A stretch of DNA of 64,000 nucleotides from Morinoia aosen (Eukaryota > Arthropoda > Malacostraca > Amphipoda > Talitridae). The notes under the pieces are model-generated. The model had not been told where the DNA came from. It saw only the letters and a program-made list of their open reading frames with translations, and searched no databases. Position numbers and translations under genes: made by a program. The stretch spans positions 36,556,139 through 36,620,138 of the forward strand of contig CM059563.1 of the NCBI GenBank assembly GCA_030386875.1. The letters are read 5' to 3'. This document shows positions 23,003-34,252 of the stretch, piece after piece; the stretch's first letter is position 1, and each line of letters begins with the position of its first letter.

Positions 23003-23108
23003 CAGCATTATACGGACATGTGTACATGGGATAAATTGGAGTAACATTGTGGCCGGATATCACATCTGAGTGGAGAATATTTACAAAATTTGGCACATAT
23101 AGGTAGAT
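23003..23108 (+). repeat. Diverged direct repeat, copy 2
   Basis: Partner of 22352-22455 (ACGGACATGTGTACATGGGA…ATATTTACAAAATTTGGCA). Confidence 0.5.
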
Positions 23109-23667
23109 TAGGCAATGATCCAAAGTGATAATTTTAATTACAGAAATTTAGAGTTTTTTCCGATTGAAAGTTCAGTGCTAGTGTGCGCTGAACGCACGAA
23201 AAAAAAAGACTAAATGAAATGCCTAAATTACCCCCTCCCCCCAGCTCAGACGAAAATCGATTGAAAACATCTTCGAGAATGATTTTGAAATAGCGAGACA
23301 ACGTTAGCCAAAATTTAATTCATTAAAAACTTTGCACAACCCTCACATCTATAAACCTGTTTATTGGTGTACACACAAAATATATTTCATGGCATATTTG
23401 TCATACGTATGTTATATATTAATACAGAAAAGAGAAAGAAATGACCAAATAAAGATGAGTAAATACTCCTAATTATGGAAAGAACGTTCGTTCTGCTGCA
23501 TTGATCTGACGGCTGTGGTGCTCATTGTTGTCTGCAGAAATAAGTACGATGAATATACGAATGGCTTAGCAAACGTAAAATGAAATAGTTTCCAATTTTC
23601 AACCAGAATATTAAGGAAAATTAAAATTTCTGATAGATGGGAAGTTCACACCGAAATGCTGCAGGCC

Positions 23668-23907
23668 CTATGACAGAGATGAAAAATGACGTGACACATT
23701 TACTCTAAATTCTTTTACAGTTTTAGAGTTTTTGATATGCTGGGGTCCTGGGGTTTTGATGTGCTGGGGCTTGTTCCACAAAAAAGCTCCAGAAACTGAG
23801 AGAGCTTTTTGTCCCACGTTAGATGAACGGTAACTGACTAAAACATCGTTCCTCCGATTTGGTCTTTTGTTTGGGATTCCTGACGAAATTGAGGTAAATC
23901 TCCCCAC
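23668..23907 (-). pseudogene. LINE C-terminal tail
   Basis: The frame contains RPNRRNDVLVSYRSSNVGQK and SVSGAFLWNKP, then QHIKNSKTVKEFRVNVSRH. This is the typical LINE tail pattern (…G…LWN.LP..I…). A short duplication (QHIKTPGPQHIKN) disturbs the LWN-LP motif. It is frameshifted relative to the RT frame just upstream. Confidence 0.7.
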
Positions 23908-25330
23908 ACAAGACTGCAGTAGTCCAGACGCGATAAAACTAAAGACCGAATTTCTATTAATCTTGATTTTTCGTCAAGTGTGTTCTTAATGCGATGAAAG
24001 AACATTAAGGTTCCGTTAATTTTGTTGCACATTGTTTCGACGTGTGAATTGAAAGTCATATTTTTGTCAAACCAAACACCCAGATTTTTAACCTTATCTA
24101 CTGGTTCAATTCTATCGTCTCCAAATCTTAGCTTGAATGGTGGTAAATTTTTATTGGCATTCTGTGATCCAAAAATAATGCATTGCGTTTTACTTGCGTT
24201 AAGTTTGAGGCCATTATGGTCATACCACAATTTCAGATTTCTTAGAAGGTTTTCAGCGTTGGCTTGTGTTTCTTTTAAATGCGCTGTTGAGCTTGTCATG
24301 GCAATTTGTACGTCATCAACATACATTGAGATTTTTGTGTTTGCCGGCTGGTGGGGAAATCAGTGATGAAAATTGAAAATAGGAGTGGGCCGATGATTGA
24401 ACCTTGAGGAACGCCAATATTATTTGGTATGAATGATGGCATTTTGTTATGCAAGCACACTGCATGAGAGCGGTTTAGTAGGTAGCTTTCAAACTACTGA
24501 GTGTCTATTCTGAGGTTTGAAATTTTTTGTAGGAGTTTCTTATGCTCAACACTGTCGAAAGCTTTTGAGAGATCAAGCAATAGTAAGTGAGTTACTTTTT
24601 TGGGTCGATATCATAGTAAATTTTTTCTGTTATGTTTAACAGGGCGTCCTGAGTACTGGTATTCCTTCTGTAAGCATATTGATTGCGATGCAGTAGATGT
24701 GACTCGTCTATGTAAGACGAGAGTTGGTTTGTTATTACTTTTTATAATATTTTGGACATAACAGGCAGGAGACTGATTGGTCTGTAGTTTGACACTATGT
24801 CGATATCACCAGATTTATGTAATGGCTTAAATTAATAATGGATAGTTTCCATTGATCGGGAAACTTGTTTGTGGCTATAGATGTATTTATTATCAAGCGA
24901 ATAAGGAGTGCTGTGACAGGGAAGCTGTCTTTTATATGTTAGAGGCTTATGCCATCATGTCCAGTCGCTTTAGTATTCTTTAGTGAGTATAAGATTTTTC
25001 GTATCTCTATGACGCTAACTGGCTTTGGTCTCCACTCGTTGCTACTATTTGGGGATGAAACATCGCTCAGATTTGCCCCTGTAGATGTGTCTGAAACTGT
25101 CCTGGATACTTCATTGAAAACATCTTCGCCAACTTTTGAGAAGAAAGTGTTAAAGCATTCGCCATTTTTGAGGGGTTGTCAAAAGTGCTTTTGCAATCTG
25201 AATTTTTATACTGAGCAACTTCTCTAATGATTTCCCAAGTTCTTTTAGGGTTTTGTTTTGCCACCAAGAGTTCTTTGTGGAAGTAGTCCCGTTTTGCTTC
25301 CTTAACTTTTCTTCGTAGGGTCTTCTCATG
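23838..25330 (-). pseudogene. LINE reverse transcriptase
   Basis: At about 24326 the frame begins with YVDDVQIAM, which carries the catalytic Asp pair, and continues NGLKLNASKTQCIIFGSQN, VKNLGVWFDKNMTF, then LSRLDYCSLVWGD. Upstream the RT fingers and palm can be followed through several frames: ATGHDGI, YAYRRNT, HLLLLDLSKAFDSV-type residues, and GVPQGSIIGPLLF around 24400. At least five stops or frameshifts separate these pieces. Catalytic residues are visible, but the frame is broken. Confidence 0.8.
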
Positions 25331-25345
25331 ATCTTTATATAATTT

Positions 25346-25621
25346 TCAACGCGTACTGTCTGATTTATTCAGTATGTACTCGCGCTGCGAATTTATTTTG
25401 GCTCTGCTCAACTGTTTTATCTCATCTGTTATCCATTTAGAAATAATTGGCTTAACTTTCTTCGTAGTGAAAGGTGCGCATTCGTTAAGAGCTGATACGA
25501 AATTTTCGTTGAAAAGCGAAACTTGTAGATTGACATCATCGGTGTTTTCCATGCCTTGAAATTCACTCCATTTGTCCAATAGCTTTTCTTGAAATATTTC
25601 AGGGGAGTAGTGGTTTTTCAT
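25346..25621 (-). pseudogene. LINE linker between endonuclease and RT
   Basis: KVKPIISKWITDEIKQLSRA and the preceding acidic stretch are typical of the region between endonuclease and RT in CR1/Jockey-type ORF2. A frame break separates it from the next segment (KRTWEIIREVAQYKNSDCKS, 25067-25267). Confidence 0.6.
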
Positions 25622-25624
25622 GCG

Positions 25625-26380
25625 TTATGTAATGTAACTAGATTTCTGTTTCTCTTTTGCAATATTGATTTGGCATTCGACCGAATGGTGATCAGAAAAC
25701 GACGGTAAGATCTCTGTGCTGAGTACTGCTTGGGGATTGATTGTAATTGCCAGGTCAAGAAGAGTTTTGGAAGTGTTAGTAATTCTCGTTGGTTCTTGGA
25801 CCATTTGAGAAAGATTTAGTCTGTACAGCATCTTGCTTAGCTGATTGTTTTTATTTGTCAGGTCTACGTTAAAATCTCCGAAAACATAGGAAGACTTTTT
25901 GGTTGCAGAGATTGATTTAAGCGTATTTTCAATGAAATCTAATGTTGGACGGAGAGATGCTGACGGATGTCTGTAAAGACTGCCGATAATGAAAGACTTG
26001 TGTTTGTTTACTTGAACATTGAGCCAAACCATTTCTATGTCTTCGCATTTTGTTTTATCGGAACTAAGGATGTAGAGTAGACATCTTTGATGAAAATGCA
26101 TGAACCGCTACCTCTCTTATTCTTGACTCCGTCATAACGGTACAATGTGTACCCGGTAATGCTGATATATGAGCTTTCGACTCGTGAATCGAACCATGTT
26201 TCAGATACGCATATTAGTGATCAACATTACCCGTACGTCATCCATTTTACCATTAAGACTGCGAGAATTAATGTGCAATATTTTGATATTATTTATCTCA
26301 ATAGGCAGATCTTTAGTGGAGTTCTTGCATTTTTAGGTCTAGCAGGCCATTTAGTATTCGTCTCTAGTCTTTATTGCCGC
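25625..26380 (-). pseudogene. LINE apurinic-like endonuclease
   Basis: The longest frame (25625-26101) holds SLYRHPSASL, the GDFNVDL motif and the catalytic SDHHSVECQ near its end. The N-terminal third lies in other frames: KILHINSRSLNGKMDD, then SETWFDSRVESSYISITG and KNKRGSGSCIFIKD. The nuclease would nick target DNA. The frameshift near 26100 inactivates it. Confidence 0.8.
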
Positions 26381-26432
26381 GTTCATTGTTTGTGATTTCA
26401 GCTTCAAATTCAATTTGATCACTGGTATTTAG

Positions 26433-27331
26433 TCACAAAATCGGGGCGGGAGCAACACGATTTTCATCACGCATTTTCATGAGGGCGCTATAGTGGTCCT
26501 GTTGCCGGTGTATGCTTACCGGAGGACAGTTTATCAGAGCATTTGATGTAGGGGAGATTGTCGTCTTCCAAATCCCATTGTCTCTTTCATCAAATACGTG
26601 AATTGGTGTTCTCGTCACATTAGAAAGTATTTGGGGTATTGTTATATCGTAGTTTTTCATCACGATATTAGGATTAGTAATTGTAGCTGCAAACTACAGT
26701 ATCGGTAGCTGTAACTACCGTAGCTGAAGCGTTAGCTTCAGGAGTAGGAAAAGGAAACTCTTAGCTAGGTTCCTATTCTTGTACTGAATCATCAATACAT
26801 CGACTCTGCTTATAAGCTATAGCGCTCGGAAGTTAAACAATGCTCTTCCGGTGCATACCAATGCGATGCGCCCCGAAGGCACAGCTTCCGGCGGAGGTCC
26901 CATAAAGACATCTGACCTGAACGCGATATGGCATCCGGCGGCGGCAAGCCGCGCAAACCTCCGCTCCGGAACTCGTTCTCATGAAACCAGTATCACATTA
27001 TACGATGCATATTTTAATATACAACAGGTATGAGGTCTCCAACTGCGTGATCGAAGACTTTTCTATCGATGTATTTATCGATGAGTTGTTCGAAACTACC
27101 ACTGTTCTTGTCAACGAATTTTGCATACTGGTCCTTGTTTCTGAAGCTCTCAGTTTTGATGCCTTTTTTCAGAGATGTATAATTCCATTTCGATATTTGT
27201 TGTGAAGCAAGCTGTGTCGTTACGGCGTGGAGGAGACAGTGTCCGTCACCTAAAGTGTAAGCAGGCTCCATTTTGAGCGATCGTTTCAAGTCGTCCAGTG
27301 TGTCTGCAGCGCGTGTGCAAATTTGATTCAC
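26433..27331 (-). pseudogene. OTU-type cysteine protease domain of the LINE, split
   Basis: The minus-strand frame at 27014-27331 contains YTLGDGHCLLHAVTTQL, the OTU signature with the catalytic Asp-Gly-x-Cys. The frame at 26433-26663 contains IHVFDERDNGIW and, near its end, the catalytic-His-like QQDHYSAL. Between them lie about 330 bp (26672-27005) with no OTU character, probably an insertion. OTU proteases cleave ubiquitin or ubiquitin-like chains, and some retroelements encode them. Here the Cys and His are kept, but the domain is interrupted. Confidence 0.7.
26672..27005. other. Probable insertion inside the OTU domain
   Basis: This is a GC-richer segment than the LINE around it. It contains several short inverted words (GTAGCTGCAAACTAC, GGTAGCTGTAACTACC, GCTGAAGCGTTAGC) at its left side. 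No family is recognised, and its limits are estimated from where the OTU reading stops and restarts. Confidence 0.45.
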
Positions 27332-27334
27332 TGT

Positions 27335-29095
27335 CTATTTATCGGTAGCAGTATTGGTTTGGACTTTCGACGGAGGCCTGGCAGAGGTATCAGATTTTTT
27401 TCGAATAATTTGATTTTCTTTGGAACAGTTTTGAATATCGGTATTCGCTTGACTTTCCTCGGTTCCTGCGTACCCACTGGAAAGTTGAGAATTGGTTGAG
27501 AAGGAGGGCATGTCGCAATCACTATTTCTGTCTGTTGCAAGTAACGCAAATTTATTTTTCGTACTGCTATTATATTTGTCTGAGATCGAGTCAGGGAAGG
27601 GCTCAGGCTTATTCACGTTCCTCATGCTGTGGGTGAGTGAGTTACTCAGAGCTCTGCTTGATGACGCAATCAATTTTGAAGGATTTGGTGTACCATGTGC
27701 AGTGATGTGCATAGGCTTATATTCTTTTTGAAAGTTTAAAGTGAGACTATTTGTCTCATTCCGTGAAGTTTTCGATTCATTGGAATGATCTAGAATTCCA
27801 CTTATTGCTTGACATTTGTTGAAACGAGGACAATATGGCACGGTGATTCGCAATGTTGATTTCATTGCAAGTTGTCCGAGAAAACAAAAGTTTTCTTCCT
27901 GGGTCCGAGGCAATTGAAAGTTATTGAGTGCGTCACCATTTTCATTATCTGGGTAAATTTGAAATTGAATCAAGTTTAAATCCAGGTTTTTGCAAAAATT
28001 TATCGCTTTGTTGAATTCGTTTGCACTGCAAGCATTGGCAATATAAATACGAGAAAGTGCGTACTTCCTTACAATTTGTTATTTGATTCGAGCAAGGTCT
28101 GAGGGCGAGTGGCAGAGACCATCAAAACTTAGTATATAATTTTTATATCTAGGCATGCAGTTTATAGTATGGAGAAGGTCATCGAAGCGCCCTGATGGAA
28201 CAGTTTTGATCCAGCACGAGCGATCGATGTCCTTTCTTCTGATCGTGCTTAGGATATTATCACCTAGCAGCAAAGTATCGTAAGGTTCTCGACAATTGGA
28301 GACGATTTCACGAGAGATACTAGCAGGTACCACAGGTGCAAGGTCTTGTGAACTTATTTGTGAATTTAAAGCAAAAAGTTGCTCGGTTAGGTTCTGAATG
28401 TTTGACACTGTAGAGAAAATCGACGACGGGCTAGGAGGCTCACGTTGTCTTAGGGATTTATTGAAAAACGCTGCTGTTAGAGACAAATTCTGAATAATTT
28501 CATGAATTTGTTGAGAGCTTGTTATTTGAAGCGGGTGCAAGTAGCCATTAAAAGAAGCAACTGTGGTTTTTCTATTGCTCTGTACTGGAAATTTTATTTT
28601 GTTTTCACAGCTTGCGCTCTGGGGTAATTTACTGCCAGTATCGGTTTGTGAGCGAATATTATCGAACATGTAATCTGGAGATTGAGGAGAGTCTACCACG
28701 CTCGAAATGTCCTCATTAATAACAACTATTCTGTCTTGTACCACTGATGGGGATGGTGTTTGTGTCCCCGCCGCTGTCGGACAGTTCGGAGCGTTGTTGT
28801 TGACGCAGAGCTGGGGAGCTTGTGCGCTGTTTTGCTTGTTCATATGAGGCGCAGCAGGCTGTTGTGGAGCTACGGCTGAGACTTTACTGCTTCGAACCTT
28901 CAAATGATAGCTGGAGGTTTGGCAGATATGTTTTCCCTCATCCGGCGATATTGGTTGCATAGTCTTCACTGACGTTGCTTCGGAGGGTGACACACATTCT
29001 TTGACGGGGTTACTGGCAGCTGTTAACAAGTCTCCTGTCTTTTGAGCATTAGAATCTTGTGAGTGAGAAGATGTAGGTCCCGTACTTGCAGGCAC
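27335..29095 (-). pseudogene. LINE ORF1-like protein with SGNH-esterase-like segment
   Basis: One continuous minus-strand frame runs from about 29140 to 27335, broken only by an in-frame TAA at 28079-28081. It then meets a TAG at 27335-27337, and the OTU segment follows in the same frame. The first 260 residues are Ser/Pro/Gln-rich. Residues 270-335 carry YDTLLLGDNILSTI and later YILSFDGLCHS, resembling the GDS and GTND blocks of esterase domains in CR1 ORF1 proteins, but with the expected Ser replaced by Asn. The residues after the stop (LNLIQFQIYPDNENGDALNN) look like the same protein continuing. Confidence 0.6.
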
Positions 29096-29465
29096 TTTGC
29101 TTGGTAAGGTTGTATTTTTGCCCCTGAGGGAACCATTTTATCGGAATGTTGTGTAGGGCAACATTTGTGCAGAGAACGGCACTTTCCGGCCTGCGAGGCG
29201 AGTCTCGTAATGATGCATCGTGCGTTGTAATTGCATTGCCATGACTGGATTTTGAGAACGAAGTGGCTTTTGTATATATATCGCTGATATTGATTTGCTA
29301 AAATTTTACCTCGCTCAGCAAGGATTTTATGAAAAGTGAGGTAAATCCAAGCCGTTTATCGAAGTATTGAACCTTACAGATGAGAGAAGAGGGGTTGCTC
29401 TTTAATGCTGGAGAAAGGAGGCGTGGAACAGGGAGGGTTGAGGCTGGCCGTGAACAATGACGTCT

Positions 29466-29705
29466 TCATGATGACGGTTGGTTACGCTCAGTGGTGTTTT
29501 GAGTTCGAGATGTCTGTATCTCGAAATTTGCTGTACGTAATTTTGCATTTTGTACGACCAGGTCAGTCTCCGACATGAGTCGCGATTTTTTTTTATGAGT
29601 CGCTTTTAGTGAGAAACATATTTTAATTAAAGTCAGTTCAAAGTCAGTTGCACTTTTATCATATTTTCTCTGGTAATTGTGAATGTTTTTCAACTTCTCG
29701 TTCAC
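29466..29705 (-). other. Unassigned minus-strand ORF upstream of the LINE
   Basis: 79 codons, charged, in a different frame from ORF1 (LMSETDLVVQNAKLRTANFE). It could be a decayed N-terminal part of ORF1 or chance. Confidence 0.2.
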
Positions 29706-29799
29706 CCGTTGTTCTTACTGGTAGCTCACTCCAAACTATCGGTGTCTTTAAATTGTTCGGTGTCAACGTCCTGATCAATGAGTATTGAAATGTTGAAAG

Positions 29800-31840
29800 T
29801 AAACATTCATCATATATTACAAATACATTAACTTCTTAAAAATATATTTATATTATAAACAGACAATGATCACTGATTCCAGAATGAACAACAAAGAACG
29901 TTCTGATTTATTGAAAAAAATTTAAAAAAAATATTCAGAATAATGAATTGATAGATCTCTGTTATAAACCATCACTTCTTTCTGAATAATGGTTACAAAC
30001 TAGCAGGAAGAATCATTTCAAACTTTTAGGTATAGAAAAACATGTATTCCAGGTATAGAAGCATGTAAAAATATCAGTTCTCACTCTCGATTACCCATGT
30101 GTAAAACTTCACTCTATAGATTATTGTAATATCCATTCAACTTATATGTAATCTAATGAAATACACTATATTAACATAAGTATTTTGAAGCATCTCAAAT
30201 TCACTTCAGCAATTAGGCTAAAAACTCCTCAAATGGTAGTTTTGTCACCATCTAGCAAATATTTCTTATCCTATTAAATTTGTTTACTTAGTAACTATAA
30301 TTTCATTTTTCAGGATTTAGCTCTACATTATCCATCTGAACAGAAGAACCCTCTCAAAAAGAATTCATATTAACATTCAATTTTATATAACAATCTAATT
30401 AGGTGAATATCAATTTACTATGTTTGAAAATCAAATAATATATAAAAGGCTATAACAGGATGTCTACCAGGTAGTAAAGTAGTAAAAAATATTTAACTTT
30501 GCCTCAGGGGGTTTACTTTACTTGTTGATGTAGTTAAAAATTATGAAGTGGAGTAATTCACAGAAAATTGAAAAGGAATGTACAAATGTTTAAAGAGTAT
30601 CAAGATCTATAAAAATTTATTTCTGCCAGAACCAGAAATTTGCTGTAGTGTGGGAAAGTATTCTGTAAGGGTATCTAACAATCCCCCTATGTGTACTAGA
30701 TTCTAGTCTGTTTATTTTTTGCATATAATGAACTGTTGCTCTGATAGTTGAAAGATGCTAAAGACACGGTCTTTGCCCAACATTTGTTGAACTCCATTTA
30801 GGAAGGAGTACATATAGAATTGCATAATATTTTTGCATTATGCGTTGGTTGCTATATTTAGTATTAGGTATTTGATTCTATGTTTTAGGTATTAACAAAT
30901 TCTGAATTGTTTTTGACCTTTGTTATTGCATGTTTTATTGACTCAAAATACTCATCAAATACCAATTACTTACATCTGGGCATTTGTTCAACATTTATTT
31001 AGTAGAAAAGTAGGTTGTAATTTTTTGCTGTCGAAGGACGTAATACGTAATAACACAGTTGTAAAATTTTGAAATGAAAAACCAGTAGATTTCCTGTATA
31101 GCTTTTTTTTATTTTATCTTCAATTATAAACTGAGTAATCTCATTCATTGTTGTAACATCATGCAATTAGATTTTAATATTTTGCTTTAAGAATAATAGC
31201 CATCTGATGAATGATTAACACATTCATTTCATGTCCAAGGTTGTAAACAATTTGTTAGATTAGGTTTTAACTACCCAGAATTTGGAAATCAATTTTAATG
31301 GTTAAAAATATTCTAATCCTTGTCGATAAATATGAAAAATCTAATTCTATGAAACATTTCACATAGAATAATAACCATTACTTCATATAGACATTGTGAA
31401 TAAGGAAAAAAGAGAAATTTCATTGATTTTGACATATAAATATTTGAAAAATTGACCTACTACTAGAATGGGAAACTATCAATGCCATAATTTTGCTATT
31501 AAGTATGAACAAATAATAAATTAAATATATCTCACTAGAAAAATATATTATATTGTTCAAAATAATAAGGCAACTTATTCTGATATAAATGCATGAACTG
31601 AACCTCAAAAATTTTGCAGATTTTGTTAACCTTGGGCAAATTCCATGACTCGTCAACGATGGACCGCAACAGTCGGCGATAGAGAAAGTCTCGGGGTGCA
31701 CAAGAAGATCATGATGTGCTCGTTGATTTGCCATGCATCACAGTAAAGCTCGGTAAAGGTAACGTGTAATTAACATAAGTTACAATGTACTGACCTCTTC
31801 AATATTTCTTCAAATGAGCCCTTCATTAATATTAACTATG
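29800..31840. other. Very AT-rich, no gene seen
   Basis: Two kilobases with no frame of note, no tandem array and no inverted-repeat ends that I could recognise. Confidence 0.55.
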
Positions 31841-31851
31841 TATCTTCAAAT

Positions 31852-32911
31852 GGAGGGCAAATTTCCAGTGTCCTAGCCCGTAAAACATAGAATTTTAGGA
31901 CACTGAAGGAGAGCGTCCCCCATACGGACTTTTTTCTTTATTATTGAACCTAGAACAATGAAATTTGGTATACTGATAGAAAATTAAATTTGGAATCGTT
32001 TTTGCTAAGAGCAAAAGTTCGATTTTCTTGAAAATAAAACGAGAAATCGAAGAAAACGAAATTTGAGGTGGGGGGTTCAAAAATCTTTTCCTCCTACAGT
32101 TTTTGAGGTATAGTAATGGTTTTGGTATCATTGGATGCGAGAAGACACGGGCTTTTATGGAAGTTAAAATTCATTCCAAAATTGTTTATTGTTCATTAGT
32201 TATGACGTCATGAAATTGAACATTTTCGAAACAGGATTTTTTCCAATTTTACACTTTTTCATATTGAAAATTGAAATTTGAGGATACAAATTTTAGCTTC
32301 CATAAAAGCCATCACTGTAGCTCAAAAACTGTTGGAGAACAAGCATTTTTAAACCCCAAAGTCCATTGTTTACATTATAAGCAAAACAAAGAAACATGAA
32401 ACAATTCAAAAAAAATTTTTTTTTTGTTCATGTTAGACCCCTGAAATCATTATAGAGTAATCCAGAGACATAGGAGATGACATAGAAACTTCGCGCAGTG
32501 AAGAACGTGCCATGGAGGAGGTGTAAAATGATAAAATACCACTTCCCCCTCCCCTCCCCCCATTCTTTAAACCCCCGTAGCGGGCGAACGAGTGAACGTA
32601 CGAGTCTCATTTTTTCACAGGATGTACCTGACATCTTACACTTCTTATAGCAGCAAAAATCCCAGTTTCTCAAGAAATCTCACAAACATGGATTCCTATG
32701 GGGGACGCTGTCCTGAAGTTAGAGACGTATTGTTCATCGTTGGGTTGTCAAATTGGCTTTACTAGCTAAGTTACTAACTAGGAACTGAACTAGGAACTAG
32801 GCCGCTATGCGCCTGAAAGACATCTACGCCACTATGAGGTGAAATTATCACTAAGTCCATTCTCCAGTTTTGACCTCTGATGGGTTAGGACACTCTGCAC
32901 ATTTGCCCTCC
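31852..32911. mobile_element. Outer MITE, interrupted
   Basis: The left end GGAGGGCAAATTTCCAG (31852) pairs with the complement of the right end (GGAGGGCAAATGTGCAG, ending 32911). TGTCCTA(G/A)CCC lies just inside both. A 4-bp AAAT flanks both sides (31848-31851 and 32912-32915). Only about 250 bp belong to this element; the rest is the inner insertion at 31908-32713. It is non-coding. Confidence 0.65.
31908..32713. mobile_element. Inner MITE nested in the outer one
   Basis: The left end GGAGAGCGTCCCCCATA and the complement of the right end (GGACAGCGTCCCCCATA) differ at one position. TGAA flanks both sides (31904-31907 and 32714-32717). It has 806 bp, no transposase and short C-rich patches. 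The superfamily is unknown; 4-bp duplications occur in several. Confidence 0.7.
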
Positions 32912-32965
32912 AAATATTTTTTCACTTAGCCATTATGGCAATGAAATCTTAAAACAACAAAGTTA

Positions 32966-33270
32966 CCCCTCAGGGGATGTAACTATTGTATCTATGGGAA
33001 ATAGCACTCCCAGGGGGAAAAGATGTGAGGGCCCGAGAAGAGAGATAGACCTTTTTGTTGAAATATGATAGGCTTTTATCTTGTTCACTGCTGTCTGTTT
33101 TCAACACATACTACTTTCTTCAACTTTTTTCTTGCTTCTTGAACTTTTACCTTACTATTTATGTGCTACTGTGCATAGATTCTGCGTTCCCTTAACTCCA
33201 TACTAAATGGTGCCTTCCTCCTTCCTTTCATTTGAACATCTTTGTCGTGGTAAAGGGAGGTTAAAATGTT
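32966..33270 (+). repeat. Dispersed repeat family A, copy 1
   Basis: Shared landmarks with copies at 34253, 41533 and 52009 (minus): AACTATTGTATCTATGGGA near the start, CTACTTTCTTC in the middle, then TAGATTC(T/C)GCGTT and ACTAAATGGTGCCTTCCTCC. It is non-coding. The 3' part here is diverged. Confidence 0.75.
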
Positions 33271-33486
33271 CTTATAATCAATCAGTCAACAAATACAATA
33301 CCTCTTCAGGATCGTTGCAGCTGCTGCAAACTGTTACATTAAATACATCTATGCAAGTAAAACTATGCAACACCCGCATTCGCCTTGGTATGTGCAATGG
33401 AGAGAAAATTCCTTTTTTCTACTCTTCCAGACATAATGCAAGTCCACATAGTCTTCGCGGAGTACGGAAATTGGCGCACAAAAATT

Positions 33487-33536
33487 TAATGTAAGTTCAT
33501 GACAAAAGTATAATATTACTTTTATCATGAACTTAC
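33487..33536. repeat. Near-perfect palindrome
   Basis: TAAGTTCATGACAAAAGTA pairs with TACTTTTATCATGAACTTA (one mismatch) around a 6-base centre. It could form a strong hairpin or cruciform. No gene lies next to it. Confidence 0.8.
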
Positions 33537-33654
33537 CTATGTCCTATTACGTGGATATTTATCATGCACCATATATCATCTCGTTTTTTAATTTTATAAA
33601 TAACTTCAAACTGGTAGCTCGAATCCCAGCGAGTACCATCACAGTGGTAAGGTC

Positions 33655-33945
33655 ATGACCAATAAACTATCATTCATGCGGAGAAAAGATATGTCCATAG
33701 CATCTACACATTTGTATGCATCCATGTTGATGAAATATGTTCACTTCTCGTCATCGTACTTGAACACCTCAGGTTCACCACTACCCATCCCTCTTGATGA
33801 GGAGGACCCATCACCTCGTCGAGAACTTCAGATCATTGGTGCTCCAGTAACAACAGGTCAGTTACAATACTACTCTCTTAGACATAGTAAATCGATTAAG
33901 GATACACTTTGGATAAATAACATGCTCCCGTTGAATCGTTTCTAG
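33655..33945 (+). other. Open frame of 96 aa, unknown
   Basis: The ATG is preceded by ordinary AT-rich sequence. The second half looks protein-like (PLPIPLDEEDPSPRRELQII, then GQLQYYSLRHSKS). No domain is recognised. It may be a decayed exon or part of a retroelement. Confidence 0.2.
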
Positions 33946-34252
33946 GTAAGACATTACGTTAAATTGTAATTATGTTGGCATTTCAAAAGTGGATATTAAC
34001 GATGTTAATAATGCACTATTCTTTTCCACATGACCGATTTTGTTAGTACCATCACCTTTTATAGACACATTATGACGAAACTATCATTACTCACTTTACC
34101 TAATTTCTTTTCAAGTTCTTCTTATTACTACTCTTTACTATTCTACTTGTCGTAGAAAAATAATCCATCTCAGTTGGCATTTTCGCAACATCAAAAATTC
34201 TCATTTTTCATAGACGTAAACTACGAGGCTATACACCCAGAAGCGGCAAGGT

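Larger units (their letters stand above)
23640..29140 (-). mobile_element. Non-LTR retrotransposon (CR1/Jockey-like LINE) with OTU domain
   Basis: Read on the minus strand, the order is: a Ser/Pro-rich ORF1 with a weak SGNH-esterase-like segment, an OTU cysteine-protease domain, an AP-type endonuclease, a reverse transcriptase with YVDD, and a conserved C-terminal tail. The total is about 5.5 kb. Stops and frameshifts occur throughout, so it is inactive. The 5' end is uncertain, since no clean start codon precedes 29095. The 3' end lies near 23640, without an obvious tail. Such elements copy through target-primed reverse transcription. Confidence 0.8.

Noticed and set aside
24022-24366. Plus-strand 114-aa ORF
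   Set aside because: Antisense of the LINE reverse transcriptase with YVDD on the minus strand.
26830-26870. 5S-rRNA-like word (CGGAAGTTAAACAATG)
   Set aside because: Only about 15 bases resemble 5S rRNA; the A-box, intermediate-element and C-box spacing of a 5S gene is not present.
33600-33660. tRNA-like B box (GCTCGAATCCC) near 33615
   Set aside because: No A box at the right distance and no match to the SINE body.
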